Source of the DNA: DATNPH01 sp036703315
GTDB taxonomy: Bacteria > Cyanobacteriota > Cyanobacteriia > Cyanobacteriales > Coleofasciculaceae
DNA length: 49,541 nucleotides
Reading direction: 5' to 3'
NCBI GenBank assembly: GCA_036703315.1
Contig: DATNPH010000166.1
Coordinates: 1 to 49,541, forward strand
The position numbers and the translations under genes were made by a program. Under the pieces are notes generated by a model. That model had not been told where the DNA came from. It did not search any database and saw only the letters and a list, made by a program, of their open reading frames with translations. Position 1 is the first letter of the stretch, and each line of letters opens with the position of its first letter. Of the stretch, positions 34,316-43,200 are shown one piece after another.

Positions 34316-34672
34316 TCATTTTCTAGCTTGACTGGCTAATTCCACCACTTTGTTAAAGCTAGCTATATCGAGCACGGCTAATTGTGCCAGCATTTTACGG
34401 TTAATCTGAATGTTTGCTTTTTTCATCAGACCTATCAGCTGGCTATAGCTAACGCCATTCATCCGCGCTGCTGCGTTAATGCGAGTAATCCACAGGCGTC
34501 GAAAATCCCGCTTGCGCTTCTTGCGATCGCGGTAGGCGTTACGTAGCGCCTTCATTACCTGTTGATTAGCCGTGCGAAAGAGCTTCGAGTGCGAACCTCG
34601 GAACCCCTTAGCCAATTTGAGAATTTTTTTGCGTCGTTTACGAGCGACGTTACCGCGTTTTACCCGTGTCAT
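34316..34672 (-). CDS. rplT: 50S ribosomal protein L20
   Basis: 118 aa, full length. Start MTRVKRGNVARKRRKKILKL, then AKGFRGSHSKLFRTANQQVM, and a C-terminal YSQLIGLMKKANIQINRKML. L20 is needed early in 50S assembly and in many bacteria regulates its own operon (rpmI-rplT) by binding the leader mRNA. It is preceded by rpmI with 125 bases between; that gap contains AACAACTAAC-type repeats and no clear ribosome-binding site next to the ATG. Confidence 0.98.
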   Translation of the reverse strand: MTRVKRGNVARKRRKKILKLAKGFRGSHSKLFRTANQQVMKALRNAYRDRKKRKRDFRRLWITRINAAARMNGVSYSQLIGLMKKANIQINRKMLAQLAVLDIASFNKVVELASQARK

Positions 34673-34797
34673 AGTTAGTTGTTGGTTGTTAGGTGTTGCT
34701 TGTTAATTGTTAAAGACTAGTTTTCACTTTGGCGCTTTCTCTATTTTGGATAGAGAGAAAACTCTAATTCTCTTCGCTGACGCCTCATCTTTAATCT

Positions 34798-34995
34798 CTA
34801 TAAATACGGCAGCATCAAACGCACGTTATCGGCATCGCGTTCATCGACCAGGGTTAGCTGAGACAAACGCCGCTTTCTAGTTGAGCTTTTGAACTCTAGG
34901 TTGTGATTTTTAAAAGCTCTACGGCGTCTAATCTTCCCCGTGCCGGTAGCTCTAAAACGCTTTGCCGCTGATTTGCGAGTTTTTAGTTTAGGCAT
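34798..34995 (-). CDS. rpmI: 50S ribosomal protein L35
   Basis: 65 aa, full length: MPKLKTRKSAAKRFRATGTG, KIRRRRAFKNHNLEFKSSTR, and VDERDADNVRLMLPYL at the end. A large-subunit protein co-expressed with L20. A good promoter lies upstream (35019-35047). infC is not adjacent. Confidence 0.98.
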   Translation of the reverse strand: MPKLKTRKSAAKRFRATGTGKIRRRRAFKNHNLEFKSSTRKRRLSQLTLVDERDADNVRLMLPYL

Positions 34996-35018
34996 GGACT
35001 AACTTTAATAAGGGCACA

Positions 35019-35047
35019 ATCTACAATATTACTACTATTCTGGTCAA
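35019..35047 (-). promoter_or_regulatory. Probable sigma-70-type promoter of rpmI-rplT
   Basis: On the minus strand, TTGACC (complement of 35042-35047) and GTAGAT (complement of 35019-35024) are 17 bases apart and precede the rpmI ATG by about 25 bases. The -35 is good, the -10 moderate. Confidence 0.45.
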
Positions 35048-35201
35048 CGCGGCAAATTACAATTTGAACCATACAGGAGTGAAACAAGTCAAAGCTTGAA
35101 GCCACACAAACTCTTGATACAACTTCATCAAATCATTACAGCCGCTTCTACCCAACTGAACGACGATCAAGATGCATAAGTTTCTTTGGTAGTGATACAT
35201 C

Positions 35202-35228
35202 CCCGGCTTCAACCGGGTTTTTTTTTAG
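35202..35228 (+). terminator. Intrinsic terminator on the plus strand, orphan
   Basis: Stem CCCGG / CCGGG with loop CTTCAA, then ten T. No plus-strand gene is annotated upstream (the flanking genes are both on the minus strand), so it may end an unrecognised short transcript from 35048 onwards. On the minus strand it has only an A-run upstream, so it cannot serve the cyclase gene. Confidence 0.7.
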
Positions 35229-35275
35229 GGGTACGATCTCCACCTTCCTCACTGTTATGCCACTATCACCAGCGA

Positions 35276-36871
35276 TCAAATTAAACGTTCATGACAGCGT
35301 TGGAGATAGATTTGAGCAACGGTATCGCTTGGGTTAACGTGCAGACACTCTTGAAATCGGTGTGCCGCTTCACCCAAAGACCCCATATAGTAAAGCAATA
35401 ATCCTTGTTCAAATTCTTGTTTTGTGGCTAATTTGCCCGCTCTGATTTCAGGCGGTTCGGCATCAAAGATTTCATAAACACTGACTGGCGCTGATTTTCC
35501 TCTCACCTTCAGGCGCTCGATGATTCGAAAAGAATACTGGTTGTAATCTTGTAAGTGCAAAAAAGTGTGATGAGAGACTAATAACGATACTCCATAATCT
35601 TTGGTGAGTCTTTCAAGGCGAGAAGCTAAGTTGACAGCATCACTAATAACCGTGCTATCCATCCGGGATTTTCCCCCAACTGTACCTAGCATCAACGTTC
35701 CAGTATTGATGCCAATACCGATATTAATCGGCACATAACTCGACTTAGCGCGATGACGATTATATTCAGTAATCGTTTGCAGCATAGCAATGCCTGCTTT
35801 GACGGCATTATCCGCACCGCCGCTAAACAGTGCCATAATTTCATCGCCAATGTATTTATCAATGAAACCTTGATTTTCGATGATTGCAGGTTCCATGCGA
35901 GAAAAGAAAGCATTGATAAATTTGAAATTTTCCTGTGGAGTCATGCTTTCCGATAGGGTGGTGAAGTCGCGAATATCGGCAAATAGCACCGACATTTCTT
36001 GCTGCACCTGATCGCCTAATTGGACATCGACAATGCTTTCTTTATTCAACAACTGGAGAAATTGACGTGGCACAAAGCGTTCATAAGCTTCGTTGAGGTT
36101 GTAGAGTTCATGGGTGAACTTGACACTTTCTGCTTGGGCACGTTTGCGATCTGTAATATCCTGAAAGGCAACGATCGCATAAGCAACATTACCCTTGTCA
36201 TCAAAAATGGGCGTACCCCAACTTTCCAGAGGGATAACTTGATCACCTTTATGAATTTCCAGATCATCAGCACGCGCACTTTCGCCCTTCAATGCCCGCA
36301 TTCCAGGCAGTTGGTCACTTGGGTAAAGCTGATTGGTTCCAGCTATATAGATTTGACAAAATGCCAAGTTATCCCCTAACTCTGGCGACGCGCTTTCGTT
36401 GCAAAGTAATTGCTGCGCCCTCTGATTGCGATAATAGGGTTTGCCCGTCAGATCCAAGATTCCCACCCCCACCGGCACGGCTTCCAGAAATTTGGTTAGC
36501 CTCCTCTCACTTTTTCGGACTGCCTCCCTTGCCTTGTCATACAACAAATCTTCAACACTATCGCCATGTTCCGTGGCGGTTTCTAATAAGATTTCCAGGT
36601 CAGTTTTATCTCTGGTTACAATTGCTAAAACTGATTGAAGTTCTGTTGCCAAGGCTTGTAGCACGGCTTCGGCACGCTTGCGTTCTAGAATTTCGGCTTG
36701 TAGTTGTTTGTTCGACTGATGCAACTGAGCATCAATCGTATCAGCATGGATAGTGGTCGTCTCTAGCAAGATTTCCAGGTCAGCTTTCTCCCGCTTTAAG
36801 CCTGCCACTTCCTGCCGTAGCTTTTCTATTTCTAAAAGTAGCTCTTGAGTTGATACTTGTTGTACCTGCAT
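35276..36871 (-). CDS. PAS-domain class III adenylate cyclase with TPR tail
   Basis: 531 aa from the ATG at 36871 (MQVQQVSTQELLLEIEKLRQ); the frame opens at 36937. The N-terminal ~130 residues are coiled coil (LRQEVAGLKREKADLEILLE), with near-identical phrases LEILLETTTIHADTIDAQL and LEILLETATEHGDSVEDLL. A PAS domain follows (about 145-265, VPVGVGILDLTGKPYYRNQR ... DITDRKRAQ). The class III cyclase catalytic domain (about 290-470) has metal-binding Asp in VLFADIRDFT, DKYIGDEIMALF (Lys plus second Asp) and STVISDAVNLASRLE; the Lys/Thr pair favours ATP, giving cAMP. A short TPR-like end follows. It is the last gene of the partner-switching cluster, 77 bases after the STAS gene. No membrane segment. 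Confidence 0.9.
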   Translation of the reverse strand: MQVQQVSTQELLLEIEKLRQEVAGLKREKADLEILLETTTIHADTIDAQLHQSNKQLQAEILERKRAEAVLQALATELQSVLAIVTRDKTDLEILLETATEHGDSVEDLLYDKAREAVRKSERRLTKFLEAVPVGVGILDLTGKPYYRNQRAQQLLCNESASPELGDNLAFCQIYIAGTNQLYPSDQLPGMRALKGESARADDLEIHKGDQVIPLESWGTPIFDDKGNVAYAIVAFQDITDRKRAQAESVKFTHELYNLNEAYERFVPRQFLQLLNKESIVDVQLGDQVQQEMSVLFADIRDFTTLSESMTPQENFKFINAFFSRMEPAIIENQGFIDKYIGDEIMALFSGGADNAVKAGIAMLQTITEYNRHRAKSSYVPINIGIGINTGTLMLGTVGGKSRMDSTVISDAVNLASRLERLTKDYGVSLLVSHHTFLHLQDYNQYSFRIIERLKVRGKSAPVSVYEIFDAEPPEIRAGKLATKQEFEQGLLLYYMGSLGEAAHRFQECLHVNPSDTVAQIYLQRCHERLI

Positions 36872-36948
36872 CGCCTTTTGGTTGGTGCCTTGACAAAAAA
36901 TTTGCTTAGTATGAAAAATACCTGTAGAACGATGCACCTATGGGGTTC

Positions 36949-37296
36949 TTATGCGAATTCCAGCTGCAAAGATGGCATGAGCCGCTGCAAATTCTTCAAT
37001 GATTTCCCCTGCCAGGGGATATTTTTAGAACCTTGGACGACCATCTGAATAGTACCTTTCTGACGCACCTTGATCACAAACTTGGAAATAACATTTATCC
37101 CTGAACTGTTCAGAAATTCTAGCGATCGCAAATCCAGAGTAATTTTTGCTGGTTCAGAGTCAGCCAGGTTATTTAACAATTGTACAATTGGCGCATACTC
37201 GTCCATCCCACTTAACCGAAGTGAACCTTGGCAGATCACGGTTTCAGTAATTGGGTCGTAGCAGATGCTATACTCTCCGGACTTAATCTCCATCAC
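36949..37296 (-). CDS. STAS-domain anti-sigma-factor antagonist
   Basis: 115 aa, a single STAS domain. The phospho-acceptor loop is FLNSSGINVISKFVI (Ser-Ser of the usual DSSG; Asp replaced by Asn). The strand LRLSGMDEYAPIVQLL and LDLRSLEFL precede it. Family role: bound and phosphorylated by an RsbW-type kinase, dephosphorylated by a PP2C phosphatase. The adjacent ATPase (29 bases upstream) and PP2C phosphatase are the expected partners. The following gene is a class III cyclase, so the antagonist may act on that cyclase. Confidence 0.82.
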   Translation of the reverse strand: MMEIKSGEYSICYDPITETVICQGSLRLSGMDEYAPIVQLLNNLADSEPAKITLDLRSLEFLNSSGINVISKFVIKVRQKGTIQMVVQGSKNIPWQGKSLKNLQRLMPSLQLEFA

Positions 37297-37325
37297 CCCA
37301 ACGTCCCTTGTGTATTCTTCATGAC

Positions 37326-37904
37326 CTAGACTGTTAACTCCACCATTGTGGTCACAGTGATTAGCTCTGGATTGTTTTGCACAGTTTCAAACTTCCAGCC
37401 TAGCTTTGCCAGGTAATCATTCATCATGGTCAGCAAGCCTAACTGAGAGCCATGGCTCTCGTCTGCCGCATTTTGTTCTAAATGACGAATGTATAATTCG
37501 CTAGGATCTGAGGCTGTTAACTCCTCAATGAATGCCTGAAACTTCCCAACAGATTGGGGATGGATACTGTTGGTAGACAGAAACACAAGTCTTTCACTAT
37601 CCATGTGAAGCCTAATGCTAATGGGATGCGGTGATGTCTCGTCATTAAACTTCATGGCATTCTCTAACAACTCATTGGCGATAAAGCTAACAACATTCTT
37701 TACCTGTGCTTGAGTGTTAATTTCACTAGTCTCTCCCTCATTACCCGGAAAAAAAGTTGCAAAATAGTCTGCCATAAAATCAGCAGACAATCCATTCGTT
37801 TTCCAGCGTTGCTTGACTGGAACGGAACTCGGTGAAAAGGCAAGCGTTAAGTATTCCTGATTGACAGGCAACTCGTCACTAAAGTTTCCGAATATCTGAG
37901 CCAT
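37326..37904 (-). CDS. SiaB/RsbW-like ATP-binding protein
   Basis: 192 aa. A GHKL-like N-box is visible in NVVSFIANELLENAMKFNDE (Glu-x3-Asn-Ala-x-Lys-Phe), followed by beta strands (SIRLHMDSERLVFLSTN), a variable segment and SQLGLLTMMNDYLAKLGWKF. The G1/G2 boxes are atypical compared with canonical RsbW. This pattern resembles the SiaB (DUF6272) type of kinase from partner-switching systems, but that name is an inference from context. It is between a PP2C phosphatase and a STAS protein, which supports a kinase/antagonist role. The 67-base gap to the phosphatase contains a tandem CAGTTGT repeat. Confidence 0.65.
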   Translation of the reverse strand: MAQIFGNFSDELPVNQEYLTLAFSPSSVPVKQRWKTNGLSADFMADYFATFFPGNEGETSEINTQAQVKNVVSFIANELLENAMKFNDETSPHPISIRLHMDSERLVFLSTNSIHPQSVGKFQAFIEELTASDPSELYIRHLEQNAADESHGSQLGLLTMMNDYLAKLGWKFETVQNNPELITVTTMVELTV

Positions 37905-37916
37905 ATCGATTTTGTC

Positions 37917-37940
37917 CTTTGTCAGTTGTCAGTTGTCAGT
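37917..37940. repeat. TTGTCAG heptad repeat
   Basis: Three consecutive GTCAGTT units between the phosphatase and ATPase genes (CTTTGTCAGTTGTCAGTTGT CAGT). A typical short tandem heptad repeat of filamentous cyanobacteria. Confidence 0.8.
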
Positions 37941-37971
37941 TTTTATTTGCCAATGACCTCTTGACCAACGA

Positions 37972-40095
37972 CTACTTCTGTTTGAGTACCAGCAAAGTAA
38001 TGTCATCGTAGACTTTTTGCTTACCGATATGCTGCCGCACGTCGTCAATCACAGCTTGCTGGATTTGGTTGGCTGAGTGTTGCCAGTAGAGTCTAACTAC
38101 TTCACACAGCCGTTCGATTCCGTAGTGCACCCTTTGAGGATTTTCAGCTTCCGTAATCCCATCTGTGTAGAGTACCACGACATCGCCTGGATGAAGCTGA
38201 ACCTGAGTTTGGGCAACAAAATCATCTATGTCTGCCTCTAAGCCAATCGGAAAGCCTAAATCTATTGTGTCTATTCGCTCAACCTTGCCGCCACGCACGA
38301 TAATCATTTCTTCATGTTGTCCACTCAACCGCAGTTGTCCCTGTTGGTAGTCCAGTAACAAGAGGGTCAGGTTTTTATCGGAATTCATCCGCTGTAGGTT
38401 GTGATAAATCGTTCGGTTGAGCACATTTAAGAATTTCCTGGCGTCAAGTTCGTTGTTTTCCAGCAATGTCCGCACAGCCGTTTGCACCATAATCATCAAT
38501 ACGCCGCTTTCTAAACCATGTCCGGTAACGTCGCCAATGCTGATTTTGACCTGACCATTGTGCTGTAGTACATCGTAGTAATCGCCACCTACCTCCGAGG
38601 CAGGTTCCATAAAGCCAGCAATCTCAAGATCGGGAATTTTCTGCAATTCGTCTTGTTTGGGCAAGATCATCTGTTGCAGTTGGCGCGTAAACTCTAGTTC
38701 AGCCCTCATCCGGAGATTTTCAGCTTTGAGGCGATCGTTGAGGAGCGTTATTTCTTCGTTGGCTTCCTTTAACTGGGCTGTGCGTTGATCGACACGACTT
38801 TCTAACTCCCTATTCGTCTTTGCCAACGCGGCAAAGGATTCTCGTAATTGCTGTGCCATTTGGTTAAAACAGTGAGCTAGAACTTCCAACTCATTTACAC
38901 CTTTTACCTCTACGTTTTGGTCTAATTCGCCACTGGCAATTCCTTGAGAGGCTTCGCTCAAACGGAGAATCGGCGTGCTGATCCAACGGGCGGTAAGGAT
39001 GCCCAACAGAGTTGCTAACGCCAAGGCAGCTAGACATAACAGAATAGTAGTACGGGTATTTTCATTGATGCGCCCCATAAAATCGGCTTCTGGAATAGCC
39101 ACAACTAGGAGCCAATCAAGACCTCGACCGTCTCGCAATACAGTTACCTGAACAAATTGACGTTTGCCATTGAGATCGAACATCAATTGCTGGTTACGGT
39201 CAATTTTGTTGAATCCACCAAACCTCTGTTGTAAATAATCCGCTGCCGACTGAATTAAGAGATTAGTGCTTTGAGCTGCATTCCGCCGTTCTTTTCCCTC
39301 TTTAGTAGAGACAAAGGGTAACTCTGACGCTGAACTGGCGACAATTTGTCCAGAACGCTCGATGATGAAGGCTTGTCCAGACGGACTGATTTTTACCGTG
39401 CGAAGAAAGTCACTGATTTGCGAAAGGGTGAAATCAACCGCCAGTACACCACGAAGACTGCCCGTTTCTTTGTAAATGGGTAGAACCGGGGTAACACCTA
39501 GATCGGGTGAGGCGGTAAATAGGTAAATGGGAGACCAAGTTGGTTTACCGACTTGTACGGCAGTCTCATACCAGGGACGAGTACGAGGATCGTACTGGGC
39601 GCTTTGGGTTAACTTAGTTCGATTACCTTGGCGATCGAGGCGATAAATGTTGCGTATCGGAGCCGTAGACTGGTCTCGAATGTATACAAGGTCGGGATTG
39701 TCTTTCTTGAGTAAAATGAAATTTCCCTGTTCGTCACCGTAGTAGAGGGTAGGGACTAGGTTGGTCAGTTGAATCTGATTCCAGAAATAGCGTTCAACGT
39801 TGGGAAAATCGTCTATGTTTAGATTCCCACTACGGATAGCCGCGGCGTTCATTTGTAAGAACAGGTGGGGAATATCTGCGAGGGTTCGGACATGCTGTTC
39901 GATGCGAGTGGTGGCTTCGTTACTCAACTTAGCCGCAAGCTCGTTAACAGCCTTCTGACCGTTCCGTAACGATAGCCATCCTGTAAGCCCGACGGCGGTA
40001 AAGATTTGCAGGACGAACGGTACTACGAGGAGTGTGCGTAGAGGCACTTTGCCAAAAACGTTTGAAACCCATAGGGTTGAAGATTTGAGTGCCAT
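37972..40095 (-). CDS. Cache-HAMP-PP2C (SpoIIE) serine phosphatase sensor
   Basis: 707 aa. A first membrane helix (about 20-45) and a second near 345-365 (TTILLCLAALALATLLGILT) enclose a ~300-residue extracytoplasmic dCache-like ligand domain. After a HAMP linker (ARWISTPILRLSEASQGIAS) and a coiled coil comes the SpoIIE/RsbU phosphatase domain: EVGGDYYDVLQHN, SIGDVTGHGLESGVLMIM, LYTDGITEAENP and DDITLLVLKQK, with the acidic metal ligands present. Such proteins dephosphorylate a STAS antagonist on receiving a signal. It is upstream of the ATPase and STAS genes in the same orientation. Architecture equals Pseudomonas SiaA; Nostoc HmpU is a related partner-switching phosphatase. The ligand is unknown. 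Confidence 0.92.
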   Translation of the reverse strand: MALKSSTLWVSNVFGKVPLRTLLVVPFVLQIFTAVGLTGWLSLRNGQKAVNELAAKLSNEATTRIEQHVRTLADIPHLFLQMNAAAIRSGNLNIDDFPNVERYFWNQIQLTNLVPTLYYGDEQGNFILLKKDNPDLVYIRDQSTAPIRNIYRLDRQGNRTKLTQSAQYDPRTRPWYETAVQVGKPTWSPIYLFTASPDLGVTPVLPIYKETGSLRGVLAVDFTLSQISDFLRTVKISPSGQAFIIERSGQIVASSASELPFVSTKEGKERRNAAQSTNLLIQSAADYLQQRFGGFNKIDRNQQLMFDLNGKRQFVQVTVLRDGRGLDWLLVVAIPEADFMGRINENTRTTILLCLAALALATLLGILTARWISTPILRLSEASQGIASGELDQNVEVKGVNELEVLAHCFNQMAQQLRESFAALAKTNRELESRVDQRTAQLKEANEEITLLNDRLKAENLRMRAELEFTRQLQQMILPKQDELQKIPDLEIAGFMEPASEVGGDYYDVLQHNGQVKISIGDVTGHGLESGVLMIMVQTAVRTLLENNELDARKFLNVLNRTIYHNLQRMNSDKNLTLLLLDYQQGQLRLSGQHEEMIIVRGGKVERIDTIDLGFPIGLEADIDDFVAQTQVQLHPGDVVVLYTDGITEAENPQRVHYGIERLCEVVRLYWQHSANQIQQAVIDDVRQHIGKQKVYDDITLLVLKQK

Positions 40096-40225
40096 GGGGG
40101 CGATCGCTCCTCAGCTATCTATTTCCTGTTGACCACCAGCAACGTGCGGTTACCGTATCGGAGTGCATCGTTAAATTAATCAACTTACCCAAATCTCTCA
40201 CTTTTGAATTCTACTCAGGGAGGTT

Positions 40226-43200
40226 TCAGTCTCTTTTGCGATCACCCTGTATACCCCGGTAAACCGTTCTCAGCGACAACTCGAATGATTTAATAATGCC
40301 TTGACACTCTTCGAGATAAATTTGAGCGACACCATCCTTTGGGTTAATCCTCAAGACATCTTGAAACTGTTGTGCTGCGTCACTGAAAGAACCTTGATTA
40401 TAGAGCAACAGTGCTTGTTCAAATTCTTTTTTTGTGGCTAACTTGCCCTCTCGGATCTTAGGCAAGTCGGCATCAAATATCTCATAGACAGTGACCTCCG
40501 CTGATTTTCCTTTAACTTTAGTCAGGCCGATCATGCGAAATGCATACTGGTTAGCATCTTCTAATTGCACAAACGTTTGGTGAGAAATTAATAACGATAT
40601 GCCATAATTTTTTGTTAGCCCCTCGATGCGAGAGGCTAAATTGACCGTATCGCTAATGACAGTCCCCTCCATTCGGGAGTGTCCCCCGACTGTACCCAGT
40701 GTTAAAGAACCTGTATTGATGCCAATACCAATCCGAATTGGAGCATAGCCATTTTTGATCCGACATTGATTATAGTCAGCAAGCCGATGCAGCATGGCAA
40801 TCCCAGCTTTTACAGCATCATCTGCCTTGTTACTAAACAATGCCATAATCCCATCACCAATGTATTTATCAATAAATCCATGATTTTCAATAATGGCAGG
40901 CTCCATACGGCTCAGATAGGAGTTAATAAATTTAAAGTTTTCTTGGGGAGTCATATTTTCTGACATGGAGGTAAAGTTGCGAATGTCAGCAAATAGCACG
41001 GACATTTCCTTTTGTACCTGATTGCCCAACTGGACATCGACAATACTTTGCTTTCCCAAGAATTCAAGAAATTGACGCGGGACAAAGCGAAAGTAAGCCT
41101 TATTAAGCTCTTCCATATTTGTGTAGAGGCGAGCATTTTCAATCGAGATAGCTGCTTGAGCCGACAGAAGATTTAACATCTCTAGTCTGTCTGGTGTAAA
41201 AGCCCCTGTGGTTAGGTTATTTTCTAGATAGACGATGCCCAGGAGTTGTCCTTGATTAATCAATGGGGCACACAAAATCGACTTAGGCTGAGTCGTCTGG
41301 ATGTAGGATTCATTAGTAAAATTGCCTTCTCTAGAGGCATCATTCAAGACTACACTTTCTTTGGTATGAGCGACATAATTGATGATTGATAGTGAAAGAG
41401 CCTGACGGCTCTCTATGGATAGTGACTGCAAGACCGTGACATTATTCTGATTGAGTGAACCTTCTGCTTCAATTAGCAGTTCCCCTTTGGATTCTAAAAT
41501 CAAGAAACCTTTTTGCGCGCCAGCGTTTTCGATGAGAATCTGCATCAACTTAACCAGTAATTTATCCAGCACAATCTCACCCGAAATGGCTTGTGAAGCT
41601 TTCATCACAGTGGTTAAATCTAGACAGGAACTCGACTTATTGCTCGTCGTATCTATAGATGAGGTGGTGTTTTTTATTCCAGTTTTTGCGGTTGTTGATT
41701 TTCTGACTAGCAGCTGGGGATATTTCTCTTCTAAATCTTCTACTTTGCGTTTAGCACCCCAAAGCTGATAGCCGTAGTGAGCTTTCGTCATGTAGAGTTG
41801 AGCAAACTCTTCTTTGCTTTTACCTATCCAGAACTTTGCGGCTAGTTCATTAGCCAGGGCTTCATTCTGAATGAACTCCTGTTCTCTGGCTGATTCTATG
41901 GCGCGATCGTATAAATCAATTGCCTCTAAGTCTTTACCAGATACACGAGCTATTTCCGCTGCTACCAATAGGTACTTGTGCAGGAAATTTTCTGGACAGT
42001 TATTTGCCCATATTTTCATTTGCTTTTGATTAGCTATTATGTGCTCCCAATAGTATTGTTTATCTGATTCAGAAGCTTCTGGATAAAGAGCCACTAAAGA
42101 GAGTGAGTAGTAAAAATTATGTTCGGCTTCGGTGACTATACCGAGAATAAAAGGAAGTAGCTTTTCTGCTTCTAGAGCATACTGAAGTGCTTCATTCGGC
42201 TGTTCATAGAGATAGAAAATTTGACATTTAAGGATATAGTAGAGGCAGAGTGAGTGAGGATCGGGCTGGAATTGGAAAATTTTCAGATACTGATCTTCAG
42301 TAATGTCAGTATTGTGAAAATCAAATTTTTCGTTAGTTATACTGCATAAATTCGAGAGTGAGAGGTGGTAGCCTCTTAATGAATTGATTGCCAAGTTATT
42401 TTTCGTCTTGGTAACAAAAGTTAATTTAGAGGTTATCTTCTTTAAAAGATTTTCTATATTTTTACCTGCAAAAAATTCATTCATGAATTGATGCATCAGA
42501 ATATAGCCTGCAAATTGGAATTCTCCAGATGCCAAACCCGCTTTATATCCTTCCTTATTAATAACCTTGGCATCTTTAATAGGCTTCATCCAATGAATCA
42601 CATGATTGGCAAAAATATTACAGGCTTTACATTTTTGAGCCAGATCATTGAACTTCTCACTGAGATTCACACCCAGTCGGGCGAACTCATAGCCAGATTG
42701 ATAATCCCCCAAAACAGAACCCAGTATAAGCCCATAAGTCGTATAACCTTTGGCGGATTCGGAAACAGAACCATATTTGAGAGAGATATTAGCCATCTTT
42801 AACACAATCACAGCGTACAACTCTTGATTGATAAAGTAAGCAGGTGGGTCAATATTCATTAACAATTTAATGGCTGCTTTTTTACCAGAACTAATCATTT
42901 GTGGTTCAGTGATCAGCGCCGCAATTTCTCTATCTCCCAAATTTTCTTTGGCGTTACCCAGTTCAACATTAAGTGCTGTTTGCAAGTTCACTTCAGGCAA
43001 AACTATACCTAGCAAAGCTAGAGCATCTCTTCCAGCTTGAATTGCATTTTCGTACTTAGCTAGCATGGTATACTGCACAATCAGCAAGTTGTATAGCTCT
43101 GCCTTTTCAAGGGCTGATTTTGTATGCGCTAGCGTCACGTAAATCAAGGCTTCCGACTGCTCAAAATTGCCATTTAAATATTCAATCTCTGCTTGTTCTT

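Noticed and set aside
36292..36753. A 153-codon plus-strand frame opposite the cyclase gene
   Set aside because: It is antisense to a conserved coding region and has no family features.
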